NCBI RefSeq assembly: GCF_031143425.1
Contig: NC_090448.1
Coordinates: forward strand, 532,102,313-532,166,312
DNA from: Pleurodeles waltl
Lineage: Eukaryota; Chordata; Amphibia; Caudata; Salamandridae
Length of the DNA stretch: 64,000 nucleotides
Direction of reading: 5' to 3'
Positions 23,722 through 35,014 of the stretch are shown here, in pieces (within the stretch, counting starts at the first letter, position 1; each line of letters begins with the position of its first letter). Below the pieces are notes generated by a model. The model was not told where the DNA came from and did not search any database. It saw nothing but the letters and a program-made list of their open reading frames with translations. A program made the translations under genes and the position numbers.

Positions 23722-24920
23722 ATGTATCCTTGAAAACTGAAGAAGAAAACAGAGAAAAGTGGCTAGAATTTGCAGTGTATTTATTTGGGGAGGGATGTTT
23801 TGACTTGTCGACATACCAAATCATGTGTAAGTACTGCTATGGCAAATTAGAGGACAATAAAATGCATGTCAGAGCAATACACAAAAAATATGAGGTAGTT
23901 GAAATTCCAGAAGAACTTTAACATCTGAATGTTTATGAAAGAGTACTCATACAATCTATAGACCTGTTTCAAGCAAAGGCTTGCATAAAACCAAAGACTG
24001 TGAAACTACAACCTACTGAGTTTCAAAAAGGGCTTAAAGGTAGTTATTTACCTTTCGATTTTAAATGCAATATTAAAACTGTGGGTTTAGAGAGAGATTT
24101 GAATGAACCGCTAAATAAGGTGGAAAAAGCCACATTGAATCTTAAAAAAATAATGTGTAGTATAAAGATGTAGATGTTGTCGCACATGGAATGAGCATGG
24201 AGTGGAGGAAGAAATGTTGCCTTCAAGTGGATAGTTTGAAAAAGTGGATAGAGGGAAATCTGAAGAAATATATGAGCATTACAGTACCTACCCACTGCAT
24301 TCAAAAGAGGCTATGGGGTTTGCTATTAAACTGTTTCAGATTAAACAACTAAAGGAACTCCAATGGGTGTGTGGGAGAAAGATTTAGAAGCTCAATGCTT
24401 TCCTCAACTATTTCCAACTGAATAGGCAGATGATATGATGACCACTCTGTCCAAATACTTGCAGCTGAGCATAGGTCAACATTATATTCACAAGTCCCTA
24501 GATTTCGACAAAGTATTCCTTATGTATTCAATTTCTTATTTGAAAGTGATTTGTCTGGACTGTCATATGCTGTTAACCATATTCTTAAGACATGAGTTAA
24601 TGTACAAAATATGTCTACTCTATGGCTGTTGCTCATCATGTTAATTCATGTATAACAAAATCTGAGAAGACGGAGATGAAAGATGCATGGGAAGAGATGT
24701 CTGCTGAAAAGTCTCTAGCAAAAAATTGTACAGCTTCAGTTTGACAATGTTTTTGCATAGAGAATTTAGATCCTATGAATGCTGAGAACATTTGAGTTCT
24801 GCTAGTTTATATTCTAAGTTGAAAGGAATTATTTGAGTGAGTCTAGGCCTAGCATTAACCTCGAAACAGAGTTCTGAAATCTTTTTCAGAAATTCAACAT
24901 CTTGTCACTTTTGAGCTAGA
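23722..24920 (+). pseudogene. Helitron-like replicase, DUF6570-like and Rep-region remnant
   Basis: Directly right of the retrovirus an open frame gives a Cys pair (CKYCYGKLEDNKM) followed by VVEIPEEL and, after one stop, LNVYERVLIQSIDLF. This order (CxxC finger, I-P-x-E-L, then E-x-x-L-I) is the signature I associate with the DUF6570 region of animal Helitron-like proteins. Further on, LEAQCFPQLFPTE near 24385 matches the E-x-x-x-F-P-x-L-F-P block that opens Helitron_like_N. The HUH motif and catalytic tyrosines cannot be traced through the stops. A frame around 24880-25020 may be the linker to the helicase. Confidence 0.65.
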
Positions 24921-26128
24921 TAGTACAGACATTGTAAAAATAAACATAGTGGACACTTTCCGTCCAAAAAGTAGTGTACATCTTGAAAATGTTTGTCTAT
25001 ATGAAGTAATCCAGTACTATACATATAGAAACAATGTGACAGAAAATATAGATGAAGGTAAATTTGCAGTAGTTCGTTGCAATGGGTGTTTGGTGTGACA
25101 TAGCAAGTGCAGTTTAATTAACCATAGAAAACTGAGTTGCCAGACTGATGAAAAAAGATACTTTTTGTATTTGACACTTTTGCAGCTGGTTAAAGGTTGA
25201 CTCTGTAAGACAGAATAGGAGTGTTTGACTGCTATGAATACTCTTTCAATTCTGCAAAAAAGTCTTTGAGTGCTCAGCATTCCTAAACTACTTGAAAATG
25301 TTGAACGATGAAATTCAACAGGAAGATAAAATTGCTGCTGAGGTAGCTAAGGAGAGTTCATAAAGCAGACAAAGTTCAGGTCCTCAAAGCCAGGACCTAC
25401 TTGGACAGCCAATCATTGAAATTAAGTCTGCTGTTGCAATTAATAGAGTGAAGACTGCAAAGGAGCCAGCAAGACAGGAAACAATTGATTTGAAAGATTT
25501 AGTTGTATAGCTAAATGATATACAAATGGAAATGTAGATGAAGGTGAAAGTTACACTTGAGCATGGATTGCTTTATGACAGGAAAGAGGGTGCATGCTCA
25601 ACGTTTAAACCCATACTGCTGTATGTCAGCGTTCAAGTTGGTACTGATAAAAGTTTATTAATACAAGTTCTTTGTACTTTTCTGCAAAAGACCACAGACT
25701 GCAATTTATCATGTGTTGTTACATTACCTACTGAGTTAGCTGCACACAATATCAAAGGTATTACTTTACAATGACTTTTTTTCTGCCTGTGGAACATGAC
25801 TACAAACTGGAGTACCAAAAGTTATCTGGTGAAGCTTATCATGAAATGCCAAGAGGCTAAAAAAAGTTGAAACTTTTAATCAATGAATTAGTGAACATGG
25901 TCTCAAACTTAATTCTTGTCTTTGCACATTTGAGAATGCAAGAGCTTCTGAGAATGGATTATTATGTATTATTTGGAGGAAAACCTTTGTTCATTTTGGA
26001 GACCTACTGCAGAGCACACCTGTGAAGGGTCAGCTTGTGTTAAAACATGCTGCATGATGAAACTAGGAATTATTTGGCAAGCATTGGAAATGTGAATATT
26101 TGGTTAAATTTGGATACAGAGAATTAAT

Positions 26129-26242
26129 CAGGAATATGCATTAAGCTCTGACATTGAATACGGTAATATTTTCAAAGATATTAGTCAGGAATATGTATCA
26201 AGCTCTGACATTGAATATGGTAATATTTTCAAAGATATTAGA
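26129..26242 (+). repeat. 57-bp tandem duplication in the helicase remnant
   Basis: Two consecutive 57-bp units (26129-26185 and 26186-26242) start 'caggaatatg' and end 'aaagatattag'. They differ at only a few positions. The length is a multiple of three, so it would add 19 codons without shifting frame. Confidence 0.85.
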
Positions 26243-26332
26243 GTTGTGCTCCTTGAAAAGAGGGAAGGATTATTCCAGAAAGTTGTCTTCCTAAACAACT
26301 TTATTGAATAATGAGGACAGCAGCAGAACTAA

Positions 26333-26852
26333 GGGCCAGATTTACAAGTCCCTAGTACCTCCTTGTGCCACACTACCATAATTTGTTTACACTAATGTGA
26401 CTCAAGGAGGCAGTTTTCAAAGTGCCATATTTACAAAGAGGCACAATGCATACATTGTTCTACTTTGTGACTCCTTGCCCGGCATTAGGTATGCAAGGGG
26501 GCAATTTGGAATTAGGAGGCCCACAAAAATGGTGCAGTGAAATCTGCAAGATTTCACTGTGCTATTTTTGGCGGCATTTTTAACACCTGCTCATAGCAGG
26601 TGTTAAAATGACACACCCATATTAACCTATGGGCCTCCTTGTACTTTGCTCCACTAGCGTCAACATTTTTGATGCTAGTGGAGCAAAGCACCACAACAGC
26701 ATAAACAATTATGACGCTATTGGCCTAACGACTTCCATAGTGCGCTGTATTATCAATACGTCACACACATGGTGTCATTAGGTGGGGGCAGGGGTGCCTT
26801 AAGCAAGCTGGCACATCAGTACTGATGCACCAGTTTCATGTAAATCTGGCCC
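26333..26852. mobile_element. Harbinger-like MITE with hairpin modules, 520 bp
   Basis: TIRs 'gggccagatttaca' and 'tgtaaatctggccc' are flanked by the 3-bp duplication TAA (26330-26332 and 26853-26855), the usual PIF/Harbinger target. Inside are successive hairpins: 'aacacctgctcatagcaggt' near 26590 and 'ctttgctccactagcgtc' pairing with its complement near 26650-26690. It interrupts the helicase domain. Confidence 0.88.
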
Positions 26853-27388
26853 TAACTATTATACAAGATGGTAAACATATTGTGTGCCTAATACCTCCAT
26901 TGGAGGATAATGCATTGTTCAGCAATTAATTGATGGATTTGGGGAAAGAAGACATTTTGCAACTGAAGGCAAGCAATAGATAAAATGGAACACCATGGTG
27001 TAACTGTACTTACAAATGAAAAGTTACAAGCAAAACTGGATTAATTAGGAAAATATGTTTGACGAACAGCAGGATTGGAGAAACGTTTATGTCTATGCAA
27101 AAACTGTAGGGTGATTTTGTGCCAAAATTTAAATGTATAAGAAGGTATAATTAATAGTGCTATGGGTAAAGTTGATGATTTTATAAATTTTCCTAATAGG
27201 AATGAGGTTGAATACAAATTGGACAGTCTACTGCACATTTGTTTTCTTGCAAAAGATTAATATGTTTGAGGGAAACAATTTTAGTTTCTCTAGCATAAGC
27301 TGTTACCATTCATAAATCAAAAGGTTTATGTTTAGATGCAGCATTAATTAATATTGGTAGTACAGTCTTTAAGGAATGTATGTCCTAC

Positions 27389-29736
27389 TGTGAGAAAACA
27401 GGGCTGATTGCAGAGGCCCCTAACTTTTTGCCCCTATTTATCACTTTGTTTCTGGTGTTTTCCTGACTCTGATGGTGTCCTGGATAATGCTAACCAGTCC
27501 CAGGGCCTGTGCTCTGAGTAAAATCAGTATGCAAATTAGGCTAATTATAATTGGCTAGATAAACCTACCTATAAGTCCTCAGTATAGCGTAGGTCATGTA
27601 GATTTAGGGACCCCAGCATAGGTAGCACTGCTGAGGTGCCCAGTGTCATTTTAAAGGCAGGCTTGCCTTGCTGGCTGCTTTTGAATCAAAGTTATATGCA
27701 AATTCAACTTTGGAATTAAAAGTACTTTCAAAGTCTTAAATGACCTTATTTGTACATATAAGTCACCCCTTAGGTGTGCCCTATGTGCCCCTAGGGTTGG
27801 GTGACAAGTAACCATAAGCAGGGACCTCTTAAAATAGTTTTATACGCCCTGGTGAGGTAGAACAGCCAAATAGTTTTTTTCCCGCATGGTAGTGAATGGC
27901 CTCCAAAGGCTAAAATGGGGAAACTTTATTTTAATTTACAAAGTCCCCATAAGTGTCAGATACCTCAAGTTTGGTATCAATGTTGTTGTTATAATAAATC
28001 CCACAATTTACAATTGTTGGACGTAATAATACTTGTTCAGGTAAAGAGTTTAAACTCCACCTAAAAAGTTGCCAACATAAGCCCTATAGTGCTCTGCTCT
28101 GATTGGCCAGCCTCTGGCAGCTTGGCCAGGATGTCGTGATGAGGTATGAAGTAGCCTGGGCTCAACACAAAGGAATGTGCCTGTGGGAGGAGAAGTCTGC
28201 TCAGCAGATGGAGAAGCAGGAAGGGGGGAGGGCTGGCAAACTGGTCTTCAAAGACTGGGAAGAACATTTGGAGTAACCCACCACCTCCCTCACATCCTAC
28301 AAACCCAGACAATTAGGTGCCCCCTTGATTAGATTAGGAGAGGGCAGGAGAAGGGTGTGTATAAGACATTTAGCCACACCAGTGGGTGGGCTCAGCCAGA
28401 TGTAATCTCCAAAAATCAGTTTTAGCCATGATGGATTTTTGAAGAACGTTGCTTCCTGGGATTTATGTTGCCACACTTCCCAGGAAGTGGTCATCACAGG
28501 GGGAAGGAGCCTGCATCTGATTGGAGAACCAGGACCCCCCTGTTTTTCACCCAGGAGCAAGGATAAATATGGCAGAGCTGCACCCACACCTCAGTTCCCT
28601 ACCAGATCCCAACAAATAAGAACATCAGAAGAAGAAGGACTGCCCTGCTGGACCCCTGACTTGCACCTGGATACTGCACTCTGAAGGACTGCACCAGCTG
28701 CACAATTAGGCTCCACCATTAAAAGGACTTTGCCTGTCTTCTACTGCTTCAAGAAGGGACTCCCTGTTTGCTACAGGTACAAAGGAGCTGCCCAGAGTCC
28801 CCTGCATCAAGTTCTGCAAGCAGAGCCCATCTGACCAGCGTCCAATAGCCATTTGAGGATTCTGACAAGGTGCATTCTGGGAATTGTAGTCCCAACTCTC
28901 AAGGAGCAACTCAGAGCTTCTGGAACCATGGATCAAGTTGTGGACACTTCAAGGACCCAAAAAGGACCTCTGAAGAAGATCCAGGAGTTTGGAGATGTTT
29001 GGAGCAACTCCATAAGTTGAAGAGGTGCATTGTGGGATTTGTAGTGCCAGACCCCAAGAGGCAAGCTAGAGCCTTTGAACCCTTGGCTGCTGCTGTGGAC
29101 CCCTTTCCTGAATCAAGAATCACTTCTGAAAGTAAGTGTGACAGTGTTACCTCATGGGTGGCCTGAACTCTGGACTTTGTCCCTTTCTAGTGTGATCTTT
29201 TTTAACCCTTTGAGCGCTAGTTGCTCCTATGCGCTAGAAAACATTAATTCTTTAAAAATTCATATCTCCTGTTCCCCTCATCTGATTTTAGTCATTTCGG
29301 TGTCATTTCAAAGATGAAAATATGATCTATGTTTATAAATTGGTGTTGGATTTGTATTGTGTTTTGTGTTTTACTTATTTATTATTTTGTGATGTTTAAA
29401 TGCTTTACACAAATGTCTCCTGATGTGAGCCTTGCTGCTCGTTGACAAGCTACCAAGGGTTGAGCTGGGTTTAATTTATTGAGACCTAACTGGACCTAAG
29501 TGGAGGTTAGTGGCCCATTGCTAAGTGTAGGTACTTACCTGTCCTTACCAATATTTCATTTAAAATATTTTTGCTCTAGGTCAATTTAGAGGATTTTTAA
29601 CTTATTTCACTTCAAACTGTAGTGTGATATTAAACACAAGTATTGGATCCCACCACTGCGCACCAAAAGGTTTGGAAAGTGGCCTAATGCTAAGTATAGA
29701 TACTTTCCTGGCCTACCCATAATCCATTTTCCAACA
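27389..29736 (+). mobile_element. Solo-LTR-like element B, 2.35 kb, inside the helicase domain
   Basis: Starts TGTGAG and ends CCAACA (TG...CA). It is flanked by near-identical 5-mers cctac (27384-27388) and catac (29737-29741). On the left the helicase frame reads VFKECMSY; on the right it resumes as YLALSQ, the usual end of a Pif1 helicase, in the correct frame if one copy of the 5-mer is discounted. No internal retroelement genes are seen. Overall layout resembles family A but the sequence is different. ORFs inside (for example 28870-29166) have no recognisable homology. Confidence 0.8.
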
Positions 29737-29996
29737 CATACCTAGCTTTGTCTCAAGTTAGGACAGAGGTTTATATCTAGTTGCATTGGAGGAGAGCACA
29801 GTAAAGACAGACTGAAGTTATTTTAAAGAATACAACCAATTAAGAAGTCTGTATGCTCCTCTTTTAGGACAGTATCCAGTTTAGGAGAAACGTTCCATCC
29901 GTCCAAAGCAGAACATTAAAAAGCAGGGTAGTGATGGTATTGCAAAGAAGGAAATGAAAGAGAAGGAGGAAGTGGTTAATAAACAAAAAAAACGAA

Positions 29997-30810
29997 AATG
30001 AAGGAGATATTGCTGGTTATCAAATTGTCAAACCCCTCTGGTGTGAACTGCTATGCTAATGTTGTGGTAAACATATGGTTTTCTTTACCTCATGTTGTAG
30101 ATGTAATTCAAGAGAAACAACAGAAGGTATTGTGTTCTGCACTGAATGCTTAGTTGAACCGTCAGTGTAATGAGTGAACGGAAATACATTCATCATCAGT
30201 AATTCGAGACACTGTAGATATATGTAGTGGATCTGTACAGATTACTCAAATTAATCAAGAGAATGCACGTGAGTTGTAAATGGTGATGTTTCCTGTCTTA
30301 GAAGAAAAGGAGATGCCTGGTAATGAGTTACTTGGACTTAGCTACTCGTGGCATCAAGTATGTGAAGATACATCAACTACACAAATAGAAACCGAGTGCT
30401 TTATTTGTATAACATTCCGAGATTCAAAAAGTGTGACGTTTTAGAAAAATTAGTGAGAAAAGCTACACAAAAAAATGATGTATGTCCAAACTGTAGAACA
30501 GTTGTTGTGTCAACTTTATGTGTAACAAGAACTGGGAATTATGTCATTTTAATGCTATAACGATGTAGAACAGATGGCAGTACATTAGCTACTGAAATAA
30601 TTAGCTTTGAAGCAGGACATATATATATTTCTGGTAAAACATACACCACTATTGCTATCATTTTTCATGAAGGAGGTAGTATTAGATCTGGTTATTATAC
30701 TGTTCATCTAAAACGTAGAAGTAGATGGGCAGAATATAATTATAGGAACCTTAAATTCAGACAAAGATTGCCTTGGAAGTTACCAAACTCCGATCTTTTA
30801 TTTTTTTAAC
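29997..30810 (+). pseudogene. Ubiquitin-specific protease (peptidase C19)-like domain at the Helitron-like C-terminus
   Basis: C19 enzymes cleave ubiquitin from proteins with a Cys-His-Asp triad. Here NPSGVNCYANVVVNIWFSLP (30030-30090) matches the Cys box, keeping the catalytic Cys. QINQENAREL (near 30270) matches the Q-x-D-A-x-E-F block. NYVILML (near 30540) matches the Y-L-hydrophobic strand before the His box. IIFHEGGSIRSGYYTVHLK (near 30660-30710), followed by SRWAEYN, matches the His box, with Tyr where the catalytic His is expected in G-H-Y. At least five stops or shifts break it. It follows the helicase C-terminus in the same strand and order, so it probably belonged to the same element. 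The fold assignment rests on four motifs in order with sensible spacing. Confidence 0.65.
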
Positions 30811-31480
30811 CAAATTCTAAGGAGGGTCACAGTTGTAAAAGTGCAATAGTTTAGTTATTGTATATGCATTACCAGAGCGCCTACCGAGGGTGATGTCTTT
30901 ATAAGGTTTTGCCTGTGCTGGTGTGCCTTATATATCTAGTAGTACTGCTGTAGAACTTCTAATGATGAAGTTCTCATTTTCAGCATATGTTTCTATGGAT
31001 TAGTAGCGCAAGTATAGATAAAATGATCATTTAAAAAATTTAGTGAGTGCAATGTGTAGTGTTGCTAATTTTTTAGTAACATACCTGTGCAGTTGTGGGG
31101 ATTTTTATACAATATATATGATTGTTTTTTCCCCACTGTTCAAGGATGATACTTTATATAGTACATCATTTATGTGGTATAAGAATAAAATGTGAGAACA
31201 ATACAAAAGGAAAAATGTAATGTTTATTTTTATTATAACACAGCAATAGAGCACGGGTAATGTGAAGTGATTTATTGCTGTTTTAAAGTTATGCATTGTT
31301 TGAATTTCTGCATTTAATTTATAATTTTATAACTTGTAATACTAATTCATATTTGTTGTTTTCTTTTTTATACAAATGAATTGCACCACTTATTGGACTA
31401 ATGTGATTTACAAATTAGGCCTTCCAGAGTTGTTGTAATAAATAACATTGTGAGGGTATTCCGGACTACAGCTAAAAAAA
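30811..31480 (+). other. Non-coding 3' region of the Helitron-like element
   Basis: AT-rich sequence after the last coding block. I see no gene and no clear terminal hairpin with a CTRR end. It passes directly into a CA-rich tract at about 31485. Confidence 0.4.
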
Positions 31481-31484
31481 AAAG

Positions 31485-32165
31485 TATACCCACTTACACA
31501 GTCAGACACTCAATTGCAGTCCCATACAGCCACTCACATATCTATACAGACACTCACCTCTCACAAACCCACCCAGACATTCAGATATCCACTTCCACAC
31601 CCATACAGACACTCGCACACCTACTCACACACCCACACACTCACTTACAAGCACACAAATATATCCATACATGTACTAATACACTAACTCACACAGCAAC
31701 ACACACACTCACTCACCCATAGAGCCACTGTCATACCCACTCACTGACCAACACAGAAATTCACACACACACACTCACACACCCACGTACATTCCCACAC
31801 AGACATTTACACCCCCACTAACACACCCATAGAGTCACTCACACAGGTACTGACACACCCACACAGCCACTCACACACCCACACATACAAGCACTCTCAT
31901 ACCTACTCTCGGACCCACACAGCCACTCACACACTCAGGCACACACACATAACACCCACTTACACACTCACAGAGATATTTAAATCCCATTAACACACCC
32001 ATACATTCACTCACACAGGTACTGAAACATCCACACAGCCATGTACACACCCACTCATAGACCCATACAAGTACTCACACACCCAGAGAGCCACTTACAC
32101 AAGCACTGATACACCAATAAAACCACTCACATATCTATAGAGAAACCCTACAGCCACGCACATAT
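31485..32165 (+). repeat. Degenerate CA-rich tandem tract
   Basis: About 680 bp of loosely repeated 'cactcacacacccac'-type units, as at 3031-3735 and 9057-9240. The Thr/His/Pro-rich ORF at 31450-31722 is an artefact of the repeat. Confidence 0.9.
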
Positions 32166-33640
32166 CTATTTTCATTTTAGTATTCTAGATGAGATTGCAA
32201 AACATTTGCCTGTGTCCTCTCTAATACTTTATAGGTTTATTCCCCCTGGTGAATATTAAAGTAGTCAGATGTGCTACGTTAATTTCATTTATGTGGTGTA
32301 TGATACATGTATACATAAAAAAATGAACAAAAACTTAAATACAAAATTGCACAAAAGCATAAAACATGCAGTTAGCTCTTTCTTTGGCTAGATAAAACAG
32401 TTCTAAAAAGAACTGTTTTCTTGGGTGGATTTTTTCTATAAAAGTTTAGTTTTTTGGGGCTTTTTTCTTTAGGAACAAAAATAAGAAGAGTAGTGAAAGC
32501 AACTGGCTTCAGTCTTGCTAGGAATGGAACATGGACGATTATGAGAAAAAAATATTAACAGATGTGGTTTTTGACATCAAGTCAAGCAACAGATGACATT
32601 TTTAGTGTCACTGCCATATGACATTTGCCACAATGAGTGACCATGCCTGTTAGTTTCTATGAGACAGCAGGGATGGTAATCATCTGGTCAGGTGGTAAGG
32701 GTCCCACAGATGGTCCAGCAGCTGCTGACGCTGCAGTACCTTCCTTCTCTCTCATCATCCTGTCATATGTCTGTGTATGAATGGTATTGAGATTTTTCCA
32801 CATGGAGGATGTGCCATTGGAATATCTCTTGCCTGCTCCTCTTGATAACTTTTGTTGTATTTGTTGCATTGTACAATTTTAGCAACAACCTTCCACATGT
32901 TGGGCTCCTTCTTGGGAAGTGGCAAGTCTTCTGCCTCTTCATTGTGCTCTGCTCCTTGTTTTCTATTTTCAGAAGAAGACATCTTGATTTTTTTCAAACT
33001 GTGTTCTTTTAGAGGGAAGTCAAAAAAACAATGGAGCTCTGGTTTTCAGTCTTCTCTAGAGAGAGATGTGAAAGCCAAATAACTGATTTAGGGACTGGTT
33101 TGCAATATGCCGGTTGGAGAACTTTCTGTATCGCATCAAAAGTTCAGGTTTGTGTGTGTTCCTGGCATTGTGGCGGATCCACGGTGCCATCGCAATCGCG
33201 GCAGATCTGCAGATTTGCTGAACTTGTAAAATAAATAAGTTGTAGATAGGCTTCAAAATATTAATTTAAAGATATGGTTTTTCTAAGGTCAATTGAAAAA
33301 TTTGAGGGGCCTGTATATGATACTTATACTATTTTAGCATTTTGATGAATCCGCATTCCACCACAATTTCGTCACAGGAGCTAGTAAACATAGAGTGCTC
33401 TCAAATTCATGGTGGATACGCAGATCCACAAAATGATTTAAAAGAAAGAGAAAAACTTGCTGTATTGAATTTATAGAAAGACTACATAAGTTACCTTAAC
33501 TTGACCAGCTAATTGTTATTTTTACAATGTATAATATGAATAAATATCTGATAAAATGTATTTATAAACTTGGGAAAATGCATCTTGTCAAATTGACCTT
33601 ATGGGTGAAGTAGTAAAATTAATATTATGAAAACAGTGAA
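32166..33640. other. Mostly unassigned region
   Basis: A perfect short hairpin 'aaaacagttct' / 'agaactgtttt' lies at 32394-32421. No known element could be recognised. The right part (33100-33440) has GC-richer inverted patches such as 'gcagatctgcagatttgc'. A possible protein remnant is listed separately at 32657-32997. Confidence 0.4.
32657..32997 (-). pseudogene. Unrecognised charged protein remnant
   Basis: Two overlapping minus-strand frames (32997-32755 and 32869-32657) read as one charged polypeptide broken by one shift near 32830. Its start MKKIKMSSSENRKQGAEHNE is followed by a Lys/Trp segment (KKEPNMWKVVAKIV) and an Ala/Gly/Pro tail. Tryptophan-containing basic helices recall Myb/SANT-like proteins of DNA transposons, but the likeness is weak and I do not assign a function. 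Confidence 0.25.
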
Positions 33641-35011
33641 ATTCACTAAAAATCAAAGGTTATACGGATATTATAGTTAGGAAATAGCATTAAAAATATA
33701 TAGAAATTCACTGAAAAAAACAAAGGTTACATGGACGTTATTGTAATGAAATAGAATTTAAAAAACCTTAGCAATTCACTGAAAAAAAACAAAGGTTACA
33801 ACAATGTTATAGTTAGGTTCAGAGTTTACACATTAAAAAACATAGAAATTCAACAGTTATCGTTACCTGAGCTAACTATAACTTAAGCCCCACAAAGCTC
33901 TGCTTATGACCTCACATATTGCATCACCCATGACATGGTCACTGACATCACTGATCGCATCCCTGATAACATCTCAAAAAGCATCACTGATGACATCATC
34001 CAGCAAAGTAAACTTTAATAGACTACATAAAATATAATTTAGATTTTTTTAATATAAGAAGAAGACACAGGTGAGAGACATACAGCAAAGAGTTCACTCT
34101 AACTTTATCAACTACTAAATTACTTCTCACCTAAGAGGCAGTTCTCAAGGGATAGTCCTGACTCGTCTGAACCACTACTCTAAATACTAATGACCAAAGT
34201 AAAACGTCTAACCATGTAGGCTAGTCTATTCAAAACCACCAAAACACCATTTGCGAACCTGGAAAGAACTTTTAGTGCAAATTTCAGAGTTACACAAACC
34301 ACTGCAACACACAACGGGTAGAATGGTCTTAGTGGAGAGGCCACTGTGTCACAAACTACGAATACAATTATTATTCATCTAGGAGAAAGATGTGAGCAGA
34401 GAGGTCAGTCTATTGTAAATGTTTACTATACTGAGCCATCACCCTAGAGCAAGGTCTTAGTGAACAGCTGAATTTATTGCAATCTACTACCACAGTCATA
34501 AAACAGAATTATACTGAGCCATCACTGTGGAATTAAGTCTCAATGAACAGCTTAGACTGTCGCGAAGCACTACCATACACATATATTGACATGGGACGTA
34601 TCAGTGAAGAGGCTAGTTCACTGATACATAGTACACCTGCTACAAAAACTGAACTATAGATCAGATGGCATTTTAGAAATAGTATCACTCAATAGTAGTA
34701 TAGAAAGACTAGTAATTTAACTTATGCAGTAGCTTAGTATATATCTTTAAGTCTACAAAACCTTTATGAAACACTTACACTCACTGGATGCTGCAATCAG
34801 TGATGTCATTTGAGATGTCATCAGTGATGCCATCAGAGATGTTACTGACAATGTCATGAATGATGTAATATGTGAGATCATAATGGGGCATTGTGGGGAC
34901 GTAAGTTATAGTTAACTCAGGTAACTATAACTGGTAAGTGTCAATGGTTTTGTTTGTGTAAAATTTGAACCTAACTACAACGTCCCTCTAACCTTTGATT
35001 GTTTTAGTGAC
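33641..35011. mobile_element. Foldback element 1 (long inverted repeats)
   Basis: Left arm 33641 to about 34012 and right arm about 34775-35011 are inverted copies. 'ttcactgaaaaaaacaaagg', 'gctaactataact', 'tgacctcacatattgcatca' and repeated 'tgatgacatc' decamers on the left have complements in reverse order on the right. The roughly 760-bp interior contains imperfect repeats of about 95 bp ('tactgagccatcac', 'gtgaacagct'). There is no coding region. The arms are also seen at 2756-3030 and 35849-39075, so this is a dispersed family. Class is unknown. Confidence 0.75.
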
Positions 35012-35014
35012 TAT

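Larger units (their letters stand above)
25500..29870 (+). pseudogene. Pif1-type helicase domain of the Helitron-like element
   Basis: Superfamily 1B helicases of the Pif1 family unwind donor DNA during Helitron rolling-circle transposition. Visible blocks: a degraded Walker A (VGTDKSLLIQVLCTFLQK, about 25650, for the usual GGTGKS), CVVTLPTELAAHNIKGITL (about 25710-25770), and a degraded Walker B (LLINELVNMVS, about 25880). An RNLNV-like block (NLNV, about 27130) leads into an inexact NGAMG motif. AVTIHKSKGLCLDAA (about 27300) carries the C-terminal helicase motif. The domain is cut by the MITE 26333-26852 and, exactly inside the terminal YVALSR-type motif, by LTR B. Stops and shifts are frequent; catalytic residues are altered. 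Confidence 0.85.
9241..31480 (+). mobile_element. Degenerate Helitron-like element, split by nested insertions
   Basis: Plus-strand protein remnants occur in the order expected of a Helitron-like replicase: a basic N-terminal region (9300-10600), a DUF6570-like zinc-binding region (23722-24170), a weak Helitron_like_N region (24340-24900), and a Pif1-type helicase (25500-29860). A C19 ubiquitin-protease-like domain follows (29997-30810). The coding trail is interrupted by the retrovirus 10637-23721, MITE 26333-26852 and LTR B 27389-29736. Removing these brings consecutive homology blocks together in the right order. The outer ends are not defined: I found no convincing 5' TC or 3' hairpin-CTRR end, and both sides pass into CA-rich DNA. 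Confidence 0.75.

Noticed and set aside
28439..29317. ORFs inside LTR B as possible host exons
   Set aside because: No splice context, no recognisable domain, and the segment is bounded by LTR ends and a target duplication.
32657..32997. Myb/SANT transposon protein
   Set aside because: Only a basic Trp-containing helix suggests it. Spacing of aromatic residues does not match a SANT domain, so it was kept as unrecognised.
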